From: Tetraselmis striata
Taxonomy: Eukaryota > Chlorophyta > Chlorodendrophyceae > Chlorodendrales > Chlorodendraceae
Direction of reading: 5' to 3'
Length of the DNA stretch: 64,000 bases
Assembly: GCA_006384855.1 (NCBI GenBank)
Contig: VCJN01002954.1
Location: forward strand, 62,001 to 126,000
Below are positions 27,801 through 39,428 of the stretch, one piece after another (the first letter of the stretch is position 1; every line of letters begins with the position of its first letter). Under the pieces are notes generated by a model that did not search any database, was not told the origin of the DNA, and saw nothing but the letters and a program-made list of their open reading frames with translations. Made by a program: the position numbers and the translations under genes.

Positions 27801-29682
27801 CACACACACCATTACCTATCTACTCCATTCCACACACACTGCCGCGGCTTCCCCACCATGCACTTCCACACTCTGCTCCACCACCACAGATCGACGCAGC
27901 AGGACATGACACGACATGACATGGCGGTTTCCCCAGTTGCCATAAATGGACATGCATGGCTCGCTGCGGACTGACTGTCTCACATTGCCGATCTCACTGA
28001 AACGACCTGTGCCCGCCAGCGCCACTGCGGACCTGGAGAGCCAGGTGCAGCAGCTGCAGCAGCGCGAGGCCAACATGCAGCAGGCCATGGATCGCGTCAC
28101 GCAGGCCGGGGAGCAGAAGCTGGAAACCCTGCGCATGCAGGTACGCCCCCTCCCCTGGAGAGGTCCTTCCCTCATCCTCTAGATCATTGGCCCTCACGGA
28201 GCATCCCCGCCCCCGCGTTGGTTATGAGGGCAGATACCTGGGTAACCTGGAGCCTGGGGACCATTCACGGGCAGGAGCTCGAGGCAGCGCTTTTTATGCA
28301 TGCTCTGCGTAAGTCTTGTAGGGCTCAGGGGATCGTGGGTTTCCAGCCCTACATGTACTGTTTAAAGCCCCGTGTCGACGCACGTAGCCGGGCGCAAGTC
28401 ATCCTCGCACAACACCGCACCCATCCAATGTGTCAGCACGGTGCTTGGGGGCTTACAGCAGCTCCATCGCGACCGACTCGCCGGTAGAAGCCCGGAACAT
28501 AGGGCGGGCTGTGTGCCATCTGTGCGGATATGCGCTATAGGTTCTCTATTGTTTTGTCTATGTTTGACGTTGTGACAGGCCGCTCCCGGGGGGGGGGGGG
28601 GGGGGGGCTTATCGGCAGTGTGTTTATTGCTTTCCCGGCACCCGTGCACAGCCATGGTAAAGGCCGGGCAGCTGCCTGCCAAGAGACCGGGCCCGGAGGT
28701 GCTGAGCTGAGGCCGTCCTGCCGCTGCCGCTGCTGCTGCAGGCGGCGGAGGAGACCCAGGCCGCAATGGAGCTGCTGCAGCGGGCGGAGGACGCGGCGCA
28801 GCTCCTGGGGCAGCAGATGCGCAGCATGCAGAGCGAGGTCGCGACCGTAGACGGCGAGCTGCAGCGGCGCGTGGAGCAGCTGGAGCGCGACAACGCGCGC
28901 CTGGAGGACACGCTCAAGTCGGAGCTCGCGGGCCGTGCGGACGACGCGGAGCGCCTTGAGGTGCTGGAGCAGGAGCTGGTGGCGCGGCGCATGGAGGCGG
29001 AGGAGAGCGGGCCGCTGCACCCGGAGCTGCCCCAGCAGGACGCGGAGGAGGTGGCGCGCACGAAGGAGCGCAACAAGGCGCTCGTGGAGAAGGTGTCCAA
29101 GGCGGAGGCGGAGATGCAGGCGTTCAAGGCCAAGGTGAGCAGCCAGCCCTCCCGCCGCGGCCTGCCCTCCAGCCCCCAATATGAAACTCTTAGCAGCACA
29201 CGCATGTCAATGCCTCACGCCCCTCCCCCTCCCCCCCCCCCTGACGGCAGGCTGCGGCGCTGGAGGACCGGAACGCGGAGCTGGAGGCCAAGCTGACGAA
29301 CGCCACTGGCGCTACCGACATCGACATGGACGCGGTGCTGGCGGGCTCGGAGGACGACCGTCTCATCTCCGCCTTCACGCGCGTGCAGGAGCTGCAGAAT
29401 GAGAACCGCGCGCTCCGGGAGGCGGCCGCTCGCCGCGATATGGTTCGTGGCCGCTTTCCGCCCTCCTCCCCCCCCCCTTTCCGCCCACGTCTGCCCATTG
29501 GCCCGCCGCAATCCCACCCTGCTGGTATAAATGACATCAGCCAGCCATCAGCCAGCGTGTAGGATGGCTGCTGACACTGGCATGGATGGCTGTCGCAGGT
29601 GCTGGCGCAGTCGAAGCACTTCATTGACCAGTACCTGGGCAAGAAGGCCAAGGGCGCTGCACCCGGCGGACAGAAGAAGTGA
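21809..29682 (+). CDS. Large coiled-coil protein, 20 exons
   Basis: Exons: 21809-21830, 21966-22102, 22210-22287, 22401-22547, 22678-22866, 23257-23313, 23465-23662, 24186-24365, 24663-24821, 25249-25428, 25574-25912, 26127-26243, 26503-26700, 26932-27228, 27513-27572, 27680-27753, 28020-28140, 28742-29134, 29251-29442 and 29599-29682 (TGA). These total about 1073 residues. Apart from the first exon, which is tentative (ATG at 21809, phase 1), and the 27753/28020 junction (phase 2), every join is phase 0. After a Ser/Ala/Gly-rich head (about residues 1-40), nearly the whole protein is Glu/Lys/Ala/Leu heptad sequence, i.e. a long parallel coiled coil. It ends QYLGKKAKGAAPGGQKK. I recognise no catalytic domain or named family. 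A structural role (cytoskeleton, basal body/flagellum, Golgi tether or vesicle fusion factor) is possible but unproven. A TGTAA motif lies at 29790. Confidence 0.85.
27784..27810. repeat. (CA)n microsatellite after a C-run in an intron of the coiled-coil gene
   Basis: A C-run right after the donor at 27754 is followed by a CA run, all inside the intron 27754-28019. Confidence 0.9.
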
Positions 29683-30699
29683 GGCGGCTTGGGAAGAGAC
29701 GACTTGAATACATGATAGGCTGATAGCCCCCCCCCCCCCCCCCCCTTCCCGGGCTTCCCAGACCCGCGCGACCGGCCCACCAACATGCATGTAAAATGCA
29801 GCAACGCAGCGGCACGGATCGCTGTCGTGGATAGTCTAGCGCATGGAGCTGCGCTGTTCCATATTTACTATTGACTTTGTCATAGCCCTTTATGCGATGT
29901 AACGTCACTCCAGAGCGGCGCCTCAGCGCCCCATCCGCCGGCTCACATCCCTGGCCCCGACTCGATGCGTGGAATAACGCTCCTTAATGCCGGATGCAGT
30001 GATGATTCTGCTGACAGTATTGGATTGGCACAATAATGCCACACTCGATGGTGGATATGTGTACGTCACATTGGAATCTAACCGGAGGTGAGGACTGAGG
30101 AGGTCCGCGGCGCGGTGGATGGCCCGGCACTTCTGCAGCACGGTGTCAACACAGTGGCTCCGAAACCACCAATAGAAAACTACAGCGGTGCTATAGTGCT
30201 ATTACACTGCCTGGCTGCTCCGCTCAGCTTGACGCGGCATCAGCAACTCAGAGCACACACCGTCCATACCCACCCGCCACATAAGGCTTCTGAGCTTTTT
30301 TTCTGGGTTGTGCGATATAATTTTGATTGCGTGATTTGGGTTGTTTCTGTACAGTCAAAATCTCAGTGAGTCACACGCATAGTTGCGCATGATAGCTATC
30401 TATATTATATGTTGTGACAACTACCATAGCGCAAGGACGAAAGTCGTGATACTAAGGTATAAATAGTGCGGCTCCCACCCCCAGACAGCGCCAGGAGCGG
30501 AGCCTGCGGAGGATTCTGAGTGTGGCCGGCCTGGCGGCATCACCTCCACTCCCACGTGGTGGCGCTGATAACCCCCATGATCAGTGCCCATCTGCGTGCA
30601 CTAAGGTGCTGAGCAGGGTGGCCAGTTTTCGCTGATCCTCCTCGGATCGTGCGACGACCGGGGAGCCCTGCGCTACTGCTCCGCCCTGTCGGACTCTCG
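29683..30699. other. Intergenic, no gene seen
   Basis: This is the downstream flank of the coiled-coil gene, with a C-run at about 29728-29744. No open frame has protein-like composition. Confidence 0.4.
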
Positions 30700-31960
30700 A
30701 GTGCCGCCGATGAGGCTGTAGTGGTGAGCAGTCAGTTGTAAGGTGAGGGTGTTGAGCTGCCGCTTCTCGGCCCGAAGGGCGAGGGATGTTGGGGGGTCTT
30801 GCACACTCGTTTGTTGAGGCCAATGGCTGCTCTCAGGAGCTGGTTGCGCCCGCCAACGCCGAGTTCTTCCCACTCGCGACGGTCAGGCTGAAGAGGTGCA
30901 CCTGCAGCTCCGATGGGTCGTTGCTCGACGATGGACTCCGCGACGTGGACGATGACTGTGCGGAGATGAATCGCTCGAAGGACCGCGACGGGGGAGGTGA
31001 GGGCGACGGCGAGGCGCAACATAGTGGCAAACTCATCGTCCTCCTTGTCGAGAGGGATGGCGCATAGGCTGTAGTCGCCCACTCGCAGCAAATCGGATTT
31101 GGAAGACTCTTTTCAGGTGTCGTCCCAGCCGCCGACAGCGCGTCCGCCATCCATCGGGCATGTTGTAGCTCGGGATAGGTGTTGATCCGTTGGCTGATAT
31201 GGTGGTGGCGATCGCCTCGGCCTGTTCCACCGTCGGCGGTTCTAGGTCCGCAAGTGGGTTGGTGCGGATCTCCCGGGCAGTCATCGCGTACACGAAGAGC
31301 TGCTTGGCCAGTCACGAGGGCAGTAGGCCTCGTTGCTGGGTGGCGGCTTGTTCCTCCCGGCCATTGCTGAGCTCGATAGCGGCGTAAACAACCGCGCGGC
31401 CTTGCGATTTGTGGCCGAACGGTAGAGTCAGCACGGCATCGCGCCGGACCTGATCCATGAGACGGGATGCCTTGGGTGGAGTAGCTCCAGGCACACCTTG
31501 TCGGACGAGCGACAGGCCTTCCACACCTCGCAAATCTGACTCCAGAAGTTCCATCAGGTTGCGGATCGTGGGGCAGATAATTCCCTCCTCCGCCGTAGCG
31601 TCGGCCGCGTGGTGGGTCCAGGCTCGCATGCCCGCCTAGGCCATCGTGTCAGCTGGTGTCGGCGCCATGCTGTGGTTGTCTTCGCCCCCCTCCGCTGCGG
31701 GTTGGGGTGTGTCGAAGTCCGGGAGAAGCCCCTCCGAAGGCTGCTGTCAAATTTCGGCCTCGGTCATAAGCCCCGAAACGACGGAGCATGTAGCCTGACT
31801 TGGTGTACCGGCCGTTCGATATCATCGAGGTGCGGTGGTGCCCTTAAGAGGCGGGTTGCGCAACGGCGGCCCTGACGGTCCAAAACCACCGCCGTGCCTT
31901 CTTCTGTTCGCCCCGGGATCGGCAACGGCGGGCTTTTTGGGCGACGGGTCTTCATGACCC
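30700..31960 (-). pseudogene. Decayed transposon-like ORF, product unknown
   Basis: On the minus strand one frame stays largely protein-like from about 31955 to 30730 but is broken by several stops and at least one shift. Recognisable blocks are RPKSPPLPIPGRTEEGTAVV, GLLPDFDTPQPAAEGGEDN, GIICPTIRNLMELLESDLRG, LTLPFGHKSQGRAVVYAAIE, QLFVYAMTAREIRTNPLAD and LRVGDYSLCAIPLDKEDDEF. I do not recognise the family. It adjoins a fragment of the window's retroelement in the opposite orientation, which suggests nested or rearranged mobile DNA. It could be the first ORF of such an element. Confidence 0.45.
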
Positions 31961-32034
31961 GTACGTCGCCGGCTTGTGTCTATACGCCAATCGTTGGGCC
32001 GGAAATACTACTTGCCACTTCAGCGAATCGGACC

Positions 32035-32260
32035 GGAGGAAGCGGGAAGCGGAGGCTGCATCGGGCTCGCAGAAGGATGAGCTGACGATATTTCCCTTCT
32101 TGGACCATGCCAATAACTCTGGGATTCGGATTTCGGAATGAGGTGGGCACTCTCCCCATAACATCCTGGGAACAGATCTTGTTCATCCAGCTTGATGCGG
32201 CGTCGGGCATGTGGACGGTGACCATGACGCCTAACTCGCAAGAAAGTTTCCCGGGGTCCT
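32035..32260 (+). mobile_element. Fragment of the 48.7-53.1 kb retroelement family (+ orientation)
   Basis: Blocks EAEAASGSQK, FLDHANNSGIR and ILFIQLDAASGMWT are encoded in order with frame changes. They match EVEAASGSQK, FLDQANNSRLR and ILFNQLDAASGMWT on the minus strand at about 49960-49790. DNA identity is also visible (CACATGCCCGACGCCGC). It ends in a stop at about 32262 and is a short dead copy. Confidence 0.75.
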
Positions 32261-32700
32261 GAGCTTTGTGGCGGTTCGAGAGCGTGCTCGCTGCCTCCCT
32301 AGCGCCAGCGTGGACTCGTTCGCCATGCCATTGCCGAAGCTACACAGCGCGCCCGTGGATCACCATCGCACACACGGGCACGCGCGGCCCGGACTCTATG
32401 CTGAACCGGGCGCGCATAGATCACTTCCACCCTGGCTCGTGCGGATTGCGTGCCGCACGTGTTATTTGTAGTGGCTTGTGGCTGTGCGATTATTCATCAT
32501 TTACTACTAATTCTTAACTCCGGCCGTCGGCAAATTTGTAATTCACACCAATAATCTCATATATCACACTGCTCAGCACGCGCCGGCCCGACCGCGGGTC
32601 GCCTTACCCTCGCCGATTCGCCGCCGCCTGTTCACTGCGATTCACCGAGACCGGCCCTCCCTAAGCAGCATCCTTCGCGATTGCCTTCATCTTGGAAACC

Positions 32701-35700
32701 ATGACCTTGCCTCGATGGGAGCCGCTGTCGGTGGAGGGCGAGCCGCCAGGCGTGAGGCCGGGCTACGGCCTGATGGCCGCCGCAGGCGCGTCGCCGACCA
32801 CCCAGCGCCGCAGCTGCCTGGAGTCAGCCCGCTCCCGGGGCGGCGCCCTGCTGCTGCTGCTGCTCACCAGCGGGCTGCTCCTGGCAGCCACGCTTTCCGG
32901 GTTGCGGGAGGTGGCTCGCCGACGAGCGGCGCCGCGCGCCTGCGCCGACACGAGTTTCCTGGAAGATCGCCCGTTGACGGACGACCCGCAGGTGGGCGCG
33001 CGCGCCGGCAGGATCGGCCAGATGTTGGCTAATCGCTACTCCCCTCAGTTAGTGCGCATGCTTTACTTGCGGATGCTTCCATTCGGTAACTGATAGCCAA
33101 GCAACCCATTAGCGGTTTGGGCAGTCGGAAGCCGGCGGCGGCTGACCGCCCGGCCCCGCGCCTGCCCGACCCCCGCAGACATGGCACGTGCTGACCAACG
33201 AGGGCGTGTGGAGCCCGGACAGCTCCAGCGTGGTGTTCGACGTTCGCCGCAATAAATCCTTCAACGGCGACTACATCGGCCTGGCCCGCCTCGCGCCCGG
33301 CAGCGCCCCGAGCGTGCTGTACGAGCGGCCCAGCCGGCAGGCGGGCGGGTGCGGCATCGCGCAGTTCATGGGTGCCGCGCACGCGGGGCAGGTGGCCTTC
33401 ATCCTCGGCCCCGGGCAGGGGGACCCCGCCTGGACGTACCAGTTTTGGCACCGCCGCGGCGTGATCGCCAACGCCTCCGACCCGGGGCAACCCCTCCAGG
33501 TGCGGACGACCCGGCTCGATGCGCAAGATTATTCATTATTCTTATTACAATTATTTTGCCGGGAAGGCCCCAGGAGACGTGGCCAGGCAGACAAGTACAG
33601 TGGGGGAGAGGGTGGAGGGTGCTTGCGTGCACCGGCTGCTCGAGGTGTACAGGGGCTCAGCTGCCTGCCTGCCTGCCTGTGCAAGCATAACTCATTCCCC
33701 ACCCTCTGGTATTAAGTACCCCACTAGTTGCCTCTCACCCCTGATTCCCTCCTCCCTCCTTTATTCGCCTCCGCGGTCCCGGTTACCCACCAGGCCCTGG
33801 ATGCGCGCGACCTGGTGGCGCCCTACACGCCGGGCGCGCTCCGCGGCGGCACGCACGTCCACAAGTCCAGCGGGGACGGCCTCCTGGTGGCGTCCAACTA
33901 CGAGGACGCGGTGCTGCAGGAGCTGGGCGGCGCCGTCACCGCCGACGCCAACCGCCGCCAGCTGGCCGTCACGGTGCTGGGCATCCCGGTGGCGGTGCCG
34001 GCGCGCCACCCGCACAACACCAACGGCAGCCACACCGTCGTGGTGTCGACCGTGCACGACGTGCCGCTGCGCGGCTCGGACCAGGTCGCCCGCCTGCACG
34101 ACCACGCCTGGGTGGGCGCCCGCGGCTACCTCAGCCCGACGGGCAAGCGGCGCAAGTACGCCATCGCTGTGCTGGGCCTGGTCACCGGACGCGACGGCAA
34201 GGTGAGCGCCCCGGGGGGGGGGGGGGGGGGGGGGGGGCATACATGCTATGCCACGGGTGCCGACACAGCAATCAAGCAGAGCGCTGTGAATCAGAACCTG
34301 CCCACGAGAGCCTGGTCAGCAGAGGTCAAGTGAAGATGAGAACTACAGCAGAACTACGGGCGCCGACGCACCTATACAAACCCTATGAGAACCTTTAAGA
34401 GCCCTAGTTACACGCCTCAGGTTGGGGCTTGCATGCCACTTATAAGAACATCTGCCATGGTTCCGCTACAGATAGTGTCGTCTGCATTTGACCTTTGGCA
34501 TGCGGGGCGGGCTCTTATCCGCGCAGTGTTCTCAGACCCGCGTCGGCGCCCCGACAGCAAACGTTCCTATATGCCGTGCGACCCCGGTTTGAGGGTACGT
34601 TGAGGGTTGTTGCGGGGCCCACCGTGATCGGGTCTTTCAGGCTTGCCAGCGGCCATAGTGTCGACGCGCCTGTGAGCCTGTGAGGGCCAGCTAGCCGCTC
34701 CAGCCCAGGCATGTGTATGCGGCCGGCGATTGCATACATGCAGAGGAACGCGGCTGCGTCTCGCCACCTCCGGGCGGGGCATGGGCCTGTGGCTGTGTCT
34801 GTGGGTGTAGCTGCATTTGTGAGGTGGGGAGGTGCATGTCTTCGCTGAGGAGAGCGCGGGGGGGGGTGGGAGGCGTGGGAGGGTCATGCGCCCCCCGGTC
34901 AGCGGTGCTCAGTAGCGGCAACCGGCTCCCCTGGCAGAGGGCTGTGATGCTCCATCCTGCCCCGCGCTGACTCCGGGAACCGCCCCCGGCCTGCGCCCCG
35001 TCTCCTTGCTCGGCAGGCCGTGAGCCAGGTCTTTGTGATCGACCTGCCCGACGACCCGGCGGCGCTGGCGCGCGCGGCGCCCGGCATGCCGCTGGAGGGT
35101 ACCAGCCTGACGCGGCCGCAGCCGCCCGCCAACGTGACGCAGCGCGCGCTGACCCGGCTGCCGCGCGGCGTCGCCACCTCGCCGCGCTTCTGGCCCGCGT
35201 CCTCCCCCGACGGCGCCGCCATTGCGTTCCTGGCGGCGGACGCGGCGGGCGTCACGCAGCTGTTCACCACCTCCCCCGCCGCGGCGCCGGGCGCGGAGCG
35301 CCAGCTGAGCTCCAACGCGCACAGCGTGAGCAGCGCGTTCAGCTGGAGCCCCGACGGCCGCTGGATCGCGCACCACATGGATGGCAGCGTGTGCGCCACC
35401 AGCGCGCTCACCGGCGCCACGCTGCGCCTGACGCCGCCGGCCACGCTGGACCTGCGCCTCGCGCCGCGCCCCGACGCGGTCGTCTTCAGCCCCGATGGCG
35501 CGCACATTGCGTACCTGCGCGGCGAGGACGCGCCGCAGATCTGGGTGCTCGAGGTCAGCCGCCTGCAGGTGAGAGCCTCCCCCCCGCCTCCCCCCCCCCC
35601 CCCCCCGCCCCCAAAAGCAACTGGCCCGCACACCCAATCAAATGGTACAGTCTACCTGCGGGACAGGATTGCCGTCTGAACGTCCGCTATCAAACTCTAC

Positions 35701-36156
35701 ACCCGGATGAAAAGGACTCTACTCGTACTCTAGTTTGGCCTGCGGCGCCATGCCACCTCGCCCTTGCTACCGTGGCGGCTTGATGTCTCATCGCGCACAT
35801 CGATGTCCCAATTTTGGCACCCGCGCCCACCCCCCCGCACAACCTGCAGTGCCGTCGAGCTGCTCGGCGTGCGTGCAATGCCGGCGGGGTCTTTCGCAAT
35901 GGTCTCATGAAGATGCACGACCAAGGATGCCCAGATGCGGCTCAACCCCGAGCCAAAACCGCAAAGCAACGCCCTGGTTGGCCCTCACAGATCGCGCGAT
36001 GCCCCCCCCCCCCCCCCTCGCACCCCCCAGAGTTGCCTTGTGGAGGGGGAAGAGGAGCCTTATGCGGGCGACAGGCGCCGCCTGCCCACGCAGCCCCACC
36101 CGCCGGGTCGCCGCAAGCGCAAGGCGCCGCTCAGGGCGACGCCCCCGGCGAACTAG
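32701..36156 (+). CDS. Membrane-anchored beta-propeller protein, DUF3748/YidR-like
   Basis: Exons 32701-32991, 33179-33499, 33794-34201, 35017-35568 and, less surely, 36031-36156; all joins are phase 0, giving about 565 residues. The ATG at 32701 begins MTLPRWEPLSVEG. Residues about 46-68 are a Leu-rich hydrophobic segment (GGALLLLLLTSGLLLAATL) followed by arginines, so a signal anchor with the C-terminus outside the cytosol is likely. The rest matches, by my recollection of the family, bacterial DUF3748 (YidR) TolB-like propellers: VWSPDSSSVVFDVR, QFWHRRGVI, LDARDLVAPYTPGALRGGTH, VFVIDLPDD, SAFSWSPDGRWIAHHMD and VVFSPDGAHIAYLRG. The repeated SPDG motifs mark PD40 blades. No enzymatic function is known to me for the family. 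The last exon gives a basic tail that bacterial members lack; it rests on a poly-C acceptor and an open phase only. Confidence 0.85.
34213..34237. repeat. G-run just inside an intron of the YidR-like gene
   Basis: A G-tract of about 25 bases begins 11 bases after the donor at 34202. It is one of the few homopolymer tracts in this window with G rather than C on the sense strand. Confidence 0.9.
34285..34370. repeat. Interspersed repeat shared with 43225-43290
   Basis: CAGAACCTGCCC, CAGAGGTCAAGTG and ACTACAGCAGAACTACGG occur in order here. At 43229-43285 the same order appears as CAGGAACCTGCCC, CAGAGGTCAAATG and ACTACAGCAGAACTATGG. One copy lies in an intron of the YidR-like gene and the other in a GLE1 intron. 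It is a short, unnamed element, possibly MITE-like. Confidence 0.6.
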
Positions 36157-39100
36157 GGCTCCCACCGCGCCTGAGAACGCGCACTTCTTGGAGGCAAGGC
36201 AGCGGCGCCGGCCATAGGGCGCCCCCTCCCCTGCGCCCGCCCACCTGTCATCACTGGCCTGGACCATCAGGACGGCGCCTCCAAGATGCCAGGCTTCTCC
36301 TGCCTGTGGGCATCAAAGTGCCCCCTCGCGCCGTGGGTGACGGCTGCGGGGGCTGGCGCGGCCGCAAGGCGAAGCCGGGGTGTCGTCAGTCGGGCGCCTG
36401 TTGTCACCGAACCGGCTCGCTCGGAAGCGGCATCGGATGTCTGGCGGTCCTTGAAGGGATGGAGGGCGGCATTTGCTGCCTCGGCGCGGGAAACGCCAAG
36501 CGACGCGCCGCATGTCAAGAGTGCCCCTTGTCGGACCAATTGCGGCCGCCACCGCCGCCGCACCTCACGCACACGCCGCAATGCCGAGCGGGATACCTAC
36601 TGTGGTTTCGGAGCGGCTAGTCACGCAGGCCATCTCCCGAGCCCCGGGCAGCGGCCAGATCACCAGCACAACGCCGACACACTACAGCGTCACGGCGTGC
36701 CGCCTGTGCTGCGACGCCTGTGCGACACGACCATCCGGCGAAAATCATTGGCCCAGCGAAGCTGGGTGGCTAGTCGGCGCCCTCGATTGGCCCGCCTCCG
36801 GCGCCACCTCGCGCGCACCACGATGCGGACTGGGTCTGGTTTCATCTGGCGCCAAGGCCATTCGGACCAGCTGCAGCGGAGGGGAGCCGAGGGTGGCTGG
36901 AGAGGGCTCGGCGCCAATCGGACGCGGAGCACCAGTCGATGTTGGACGAGGCCTCTTTCCTGAGACATGCTGCAGGCGGAATGCTCAGCCAGGGCCCAAT
37001 AGATGCGTCATGGATGTGACATGAGGCTCCGGGCCGCAGGCTCATGCCTAGCTAGACGATACCGCCCCAGCACGTGCTGTGCCGGTGCCAGCCACACGGG
37101 GCACCGAGGCAGCCGCGTGCAACCACCCCGACAGGCCATTTCCTGCAGCCCGGTGAAGATAACAATAGCCGTGATCCCTATGTAACGCATTCATCATTCA
37201 TAGCCACTACAGAGCATTCGCATGCTGCGTCGTGGAATGGGCCCGTACGCCCCGGGGCCCTCCTGACCATCTGGAGTGCTTGCCCCAGGCTGTGTCGCCA
37301 GTGTCATTTATTTACACATTTGGTTGCCGAGCACTGCGGACATAGCTTGAGATCGAGCAGCCAGGTTACCCTGCATTACTGCCTCCTTCTCTGATTCAGC
37401 AGGCATCTGAGCAGAGCACCATTAATGCCTGCGGTGTCTCTGGCTGGCTGGTAAATCACAGTGTCCGCCCACCCCCGGCGGCCCCTAGCCCGCAGCGATG
37501 TCACACTGGTCTGGTCTGGTTTCGGAGCGCCGGGTTTCCCGAGCGAGCTACCCCGCCTCGACGCTTCGCAACGACATGACATACGCCTGTATTCTACGAC
37601 GTCCATGTCCATGCGCAATCATTGTCCGTTCCTGCGGAAACGCTGGGCGGCGGGTTGGTGCCGTAGACCCCCGGGTGGCACATCACACGCCGCGATTCCG
37701 CGCCGAGTTGCTCTGGTTTCGGAGGCTGCCGTTCCCCTGAGTACGCGAGGGCTGCGAAAACGTAGCCGACGCCTTGCAAAGTCATGCAGTGCCGCCTGCT
37801 CTACAGCATTCTCCAGCATGCACCACGAGTAGCCGTACCCGCAGCATCACTGGGTGGCTAGCCGGCGCCGTGTGTCTACCGGCAGCACCAGAACACCTCA
37901 CATGCCGCGTTGCCAAGCAGGATACCTACTCTGGTTTCGGAGCGGTTAGTCTCGCAGGCCGTCTCCCGAGCCCCGGGCAGCGACCAGATCACCGGCACAA
38001 CGCCGACAGACTGCAGCGCCACGGCGTGCCGCCTGTACGACGCCTGTGCGACGCGAAAATCCGGAAAAAAGATTCGTCCAGCGAAGGTGGGTGGCTAGTC
38101 GACACCCTCCATTGGCCCGCCTCCGGCGCCATCCGCGCGCAGCGCGATGCCGACTGGGTCTGGTTTCGTCTGGCGCCAAGTCGGCCGGCGCCCGACAGCT
38201 ACGAGAACGTCGTCGGATGCCACGACGTGCTACCTGATCAGCAACGTCCATGAACATGGGAAATGATAGTCCGGGAGGACTGCCGCCGCTGCGCCGCTGG
38301 GTGGCTGGGCAGCGCCGCCCCTCGGGCGCCCCCGCAGCACCTCGCGCGCGAGGCGGTGCTGATCGCCCGAGAATATCATTTCGGGTCGCAGCCTTCTCCC
38401 GGAGCGAAAACGCCGCCGACAAATCACGACGTTACGACACGCTATATGTACCACGCATCCGCATACGCTTCGAGAACAGTCACGGGGTCTAGCAGTACCT
38501 GCGATACCGCTAGCGACTAGGTGACTGGTGGGCGCCGTCCACCGCGCCATAGCGGCACGACCTCACGCCCCGCGTCGGCGAGATGCCCCGCGGAGTTGTT
38601 GTGGTTTCTTCGTTTCTGAGCGCGTGTCGTCCCCTGATGCGCGACATCTAAAAAACGGCGACGATACACTGCGATATCGCAGCATATGACATGCCGATGT
38701 GCAATGATGCCGATGCCCATGCGCCACGAGCACGACTCGTACCTGCAGCATGGGTGGGTGGCCGATTGGTGCTGTCCCGTCGCCCCCCGTCGGCGCTTCG
38801 CGCAGTGTCACGGGAAGCACAGAAGCGAAATTTCTAGTCTGGTTTCGGAGCGCCATGTCCCCCCGACCGGTTCGTCCCGCACATACCACGACGAGAACGT
38901 AATCGCCTCTCGTCACAACATCGAGATATCCTGCCTCCTCTGCAATCCCCAGGTACATGCAGCACAGCGACCATATCTGGGGATTATCCTTTATCACCTG
39001 TAGTCCCGCCAGGCGGCCACTCGTCGCGGTCCACGCCCCACCGGCAACCCCACACGCCGTGATATGCCAATATGCCGCACGGGGTTTCAATGGTTTCGGA

Positions 39101-39396
39101 GCGCCATGTCAACCCCTCCCCCCCACCCCCCACCCCCTCTCTCCAGGTATTCACAATGAAAACCGCGAACACGCCGCCCCGATGCATCGCAACGCCGCGA
39201 CATGTGACATGACGGTGTTTAATCGATACCCATGCCAATGCGCCACGAGCGCGACCTGTACCCGCAGCGCCGGTTGGTGGCCGATCGGAGCCATGCGGCC
39301 GCCCCCATGCGGGCGCCGCTTTGAGCACAGTACGACGCGGCGCGCGAAATTTCTTTCAGGCTGGGCATTGCGGCGTGCTGCGAGAGGTGCCCATAA

Positions 39397-39428
<32 letters not shown>

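Noticed and set aside
35814..36620. 268-codon plus-strand frame downstream of the YidR-like gene
   Set aside because: Composition is low-complexity, it crosses the C-run, and the last exon model uses another frame.
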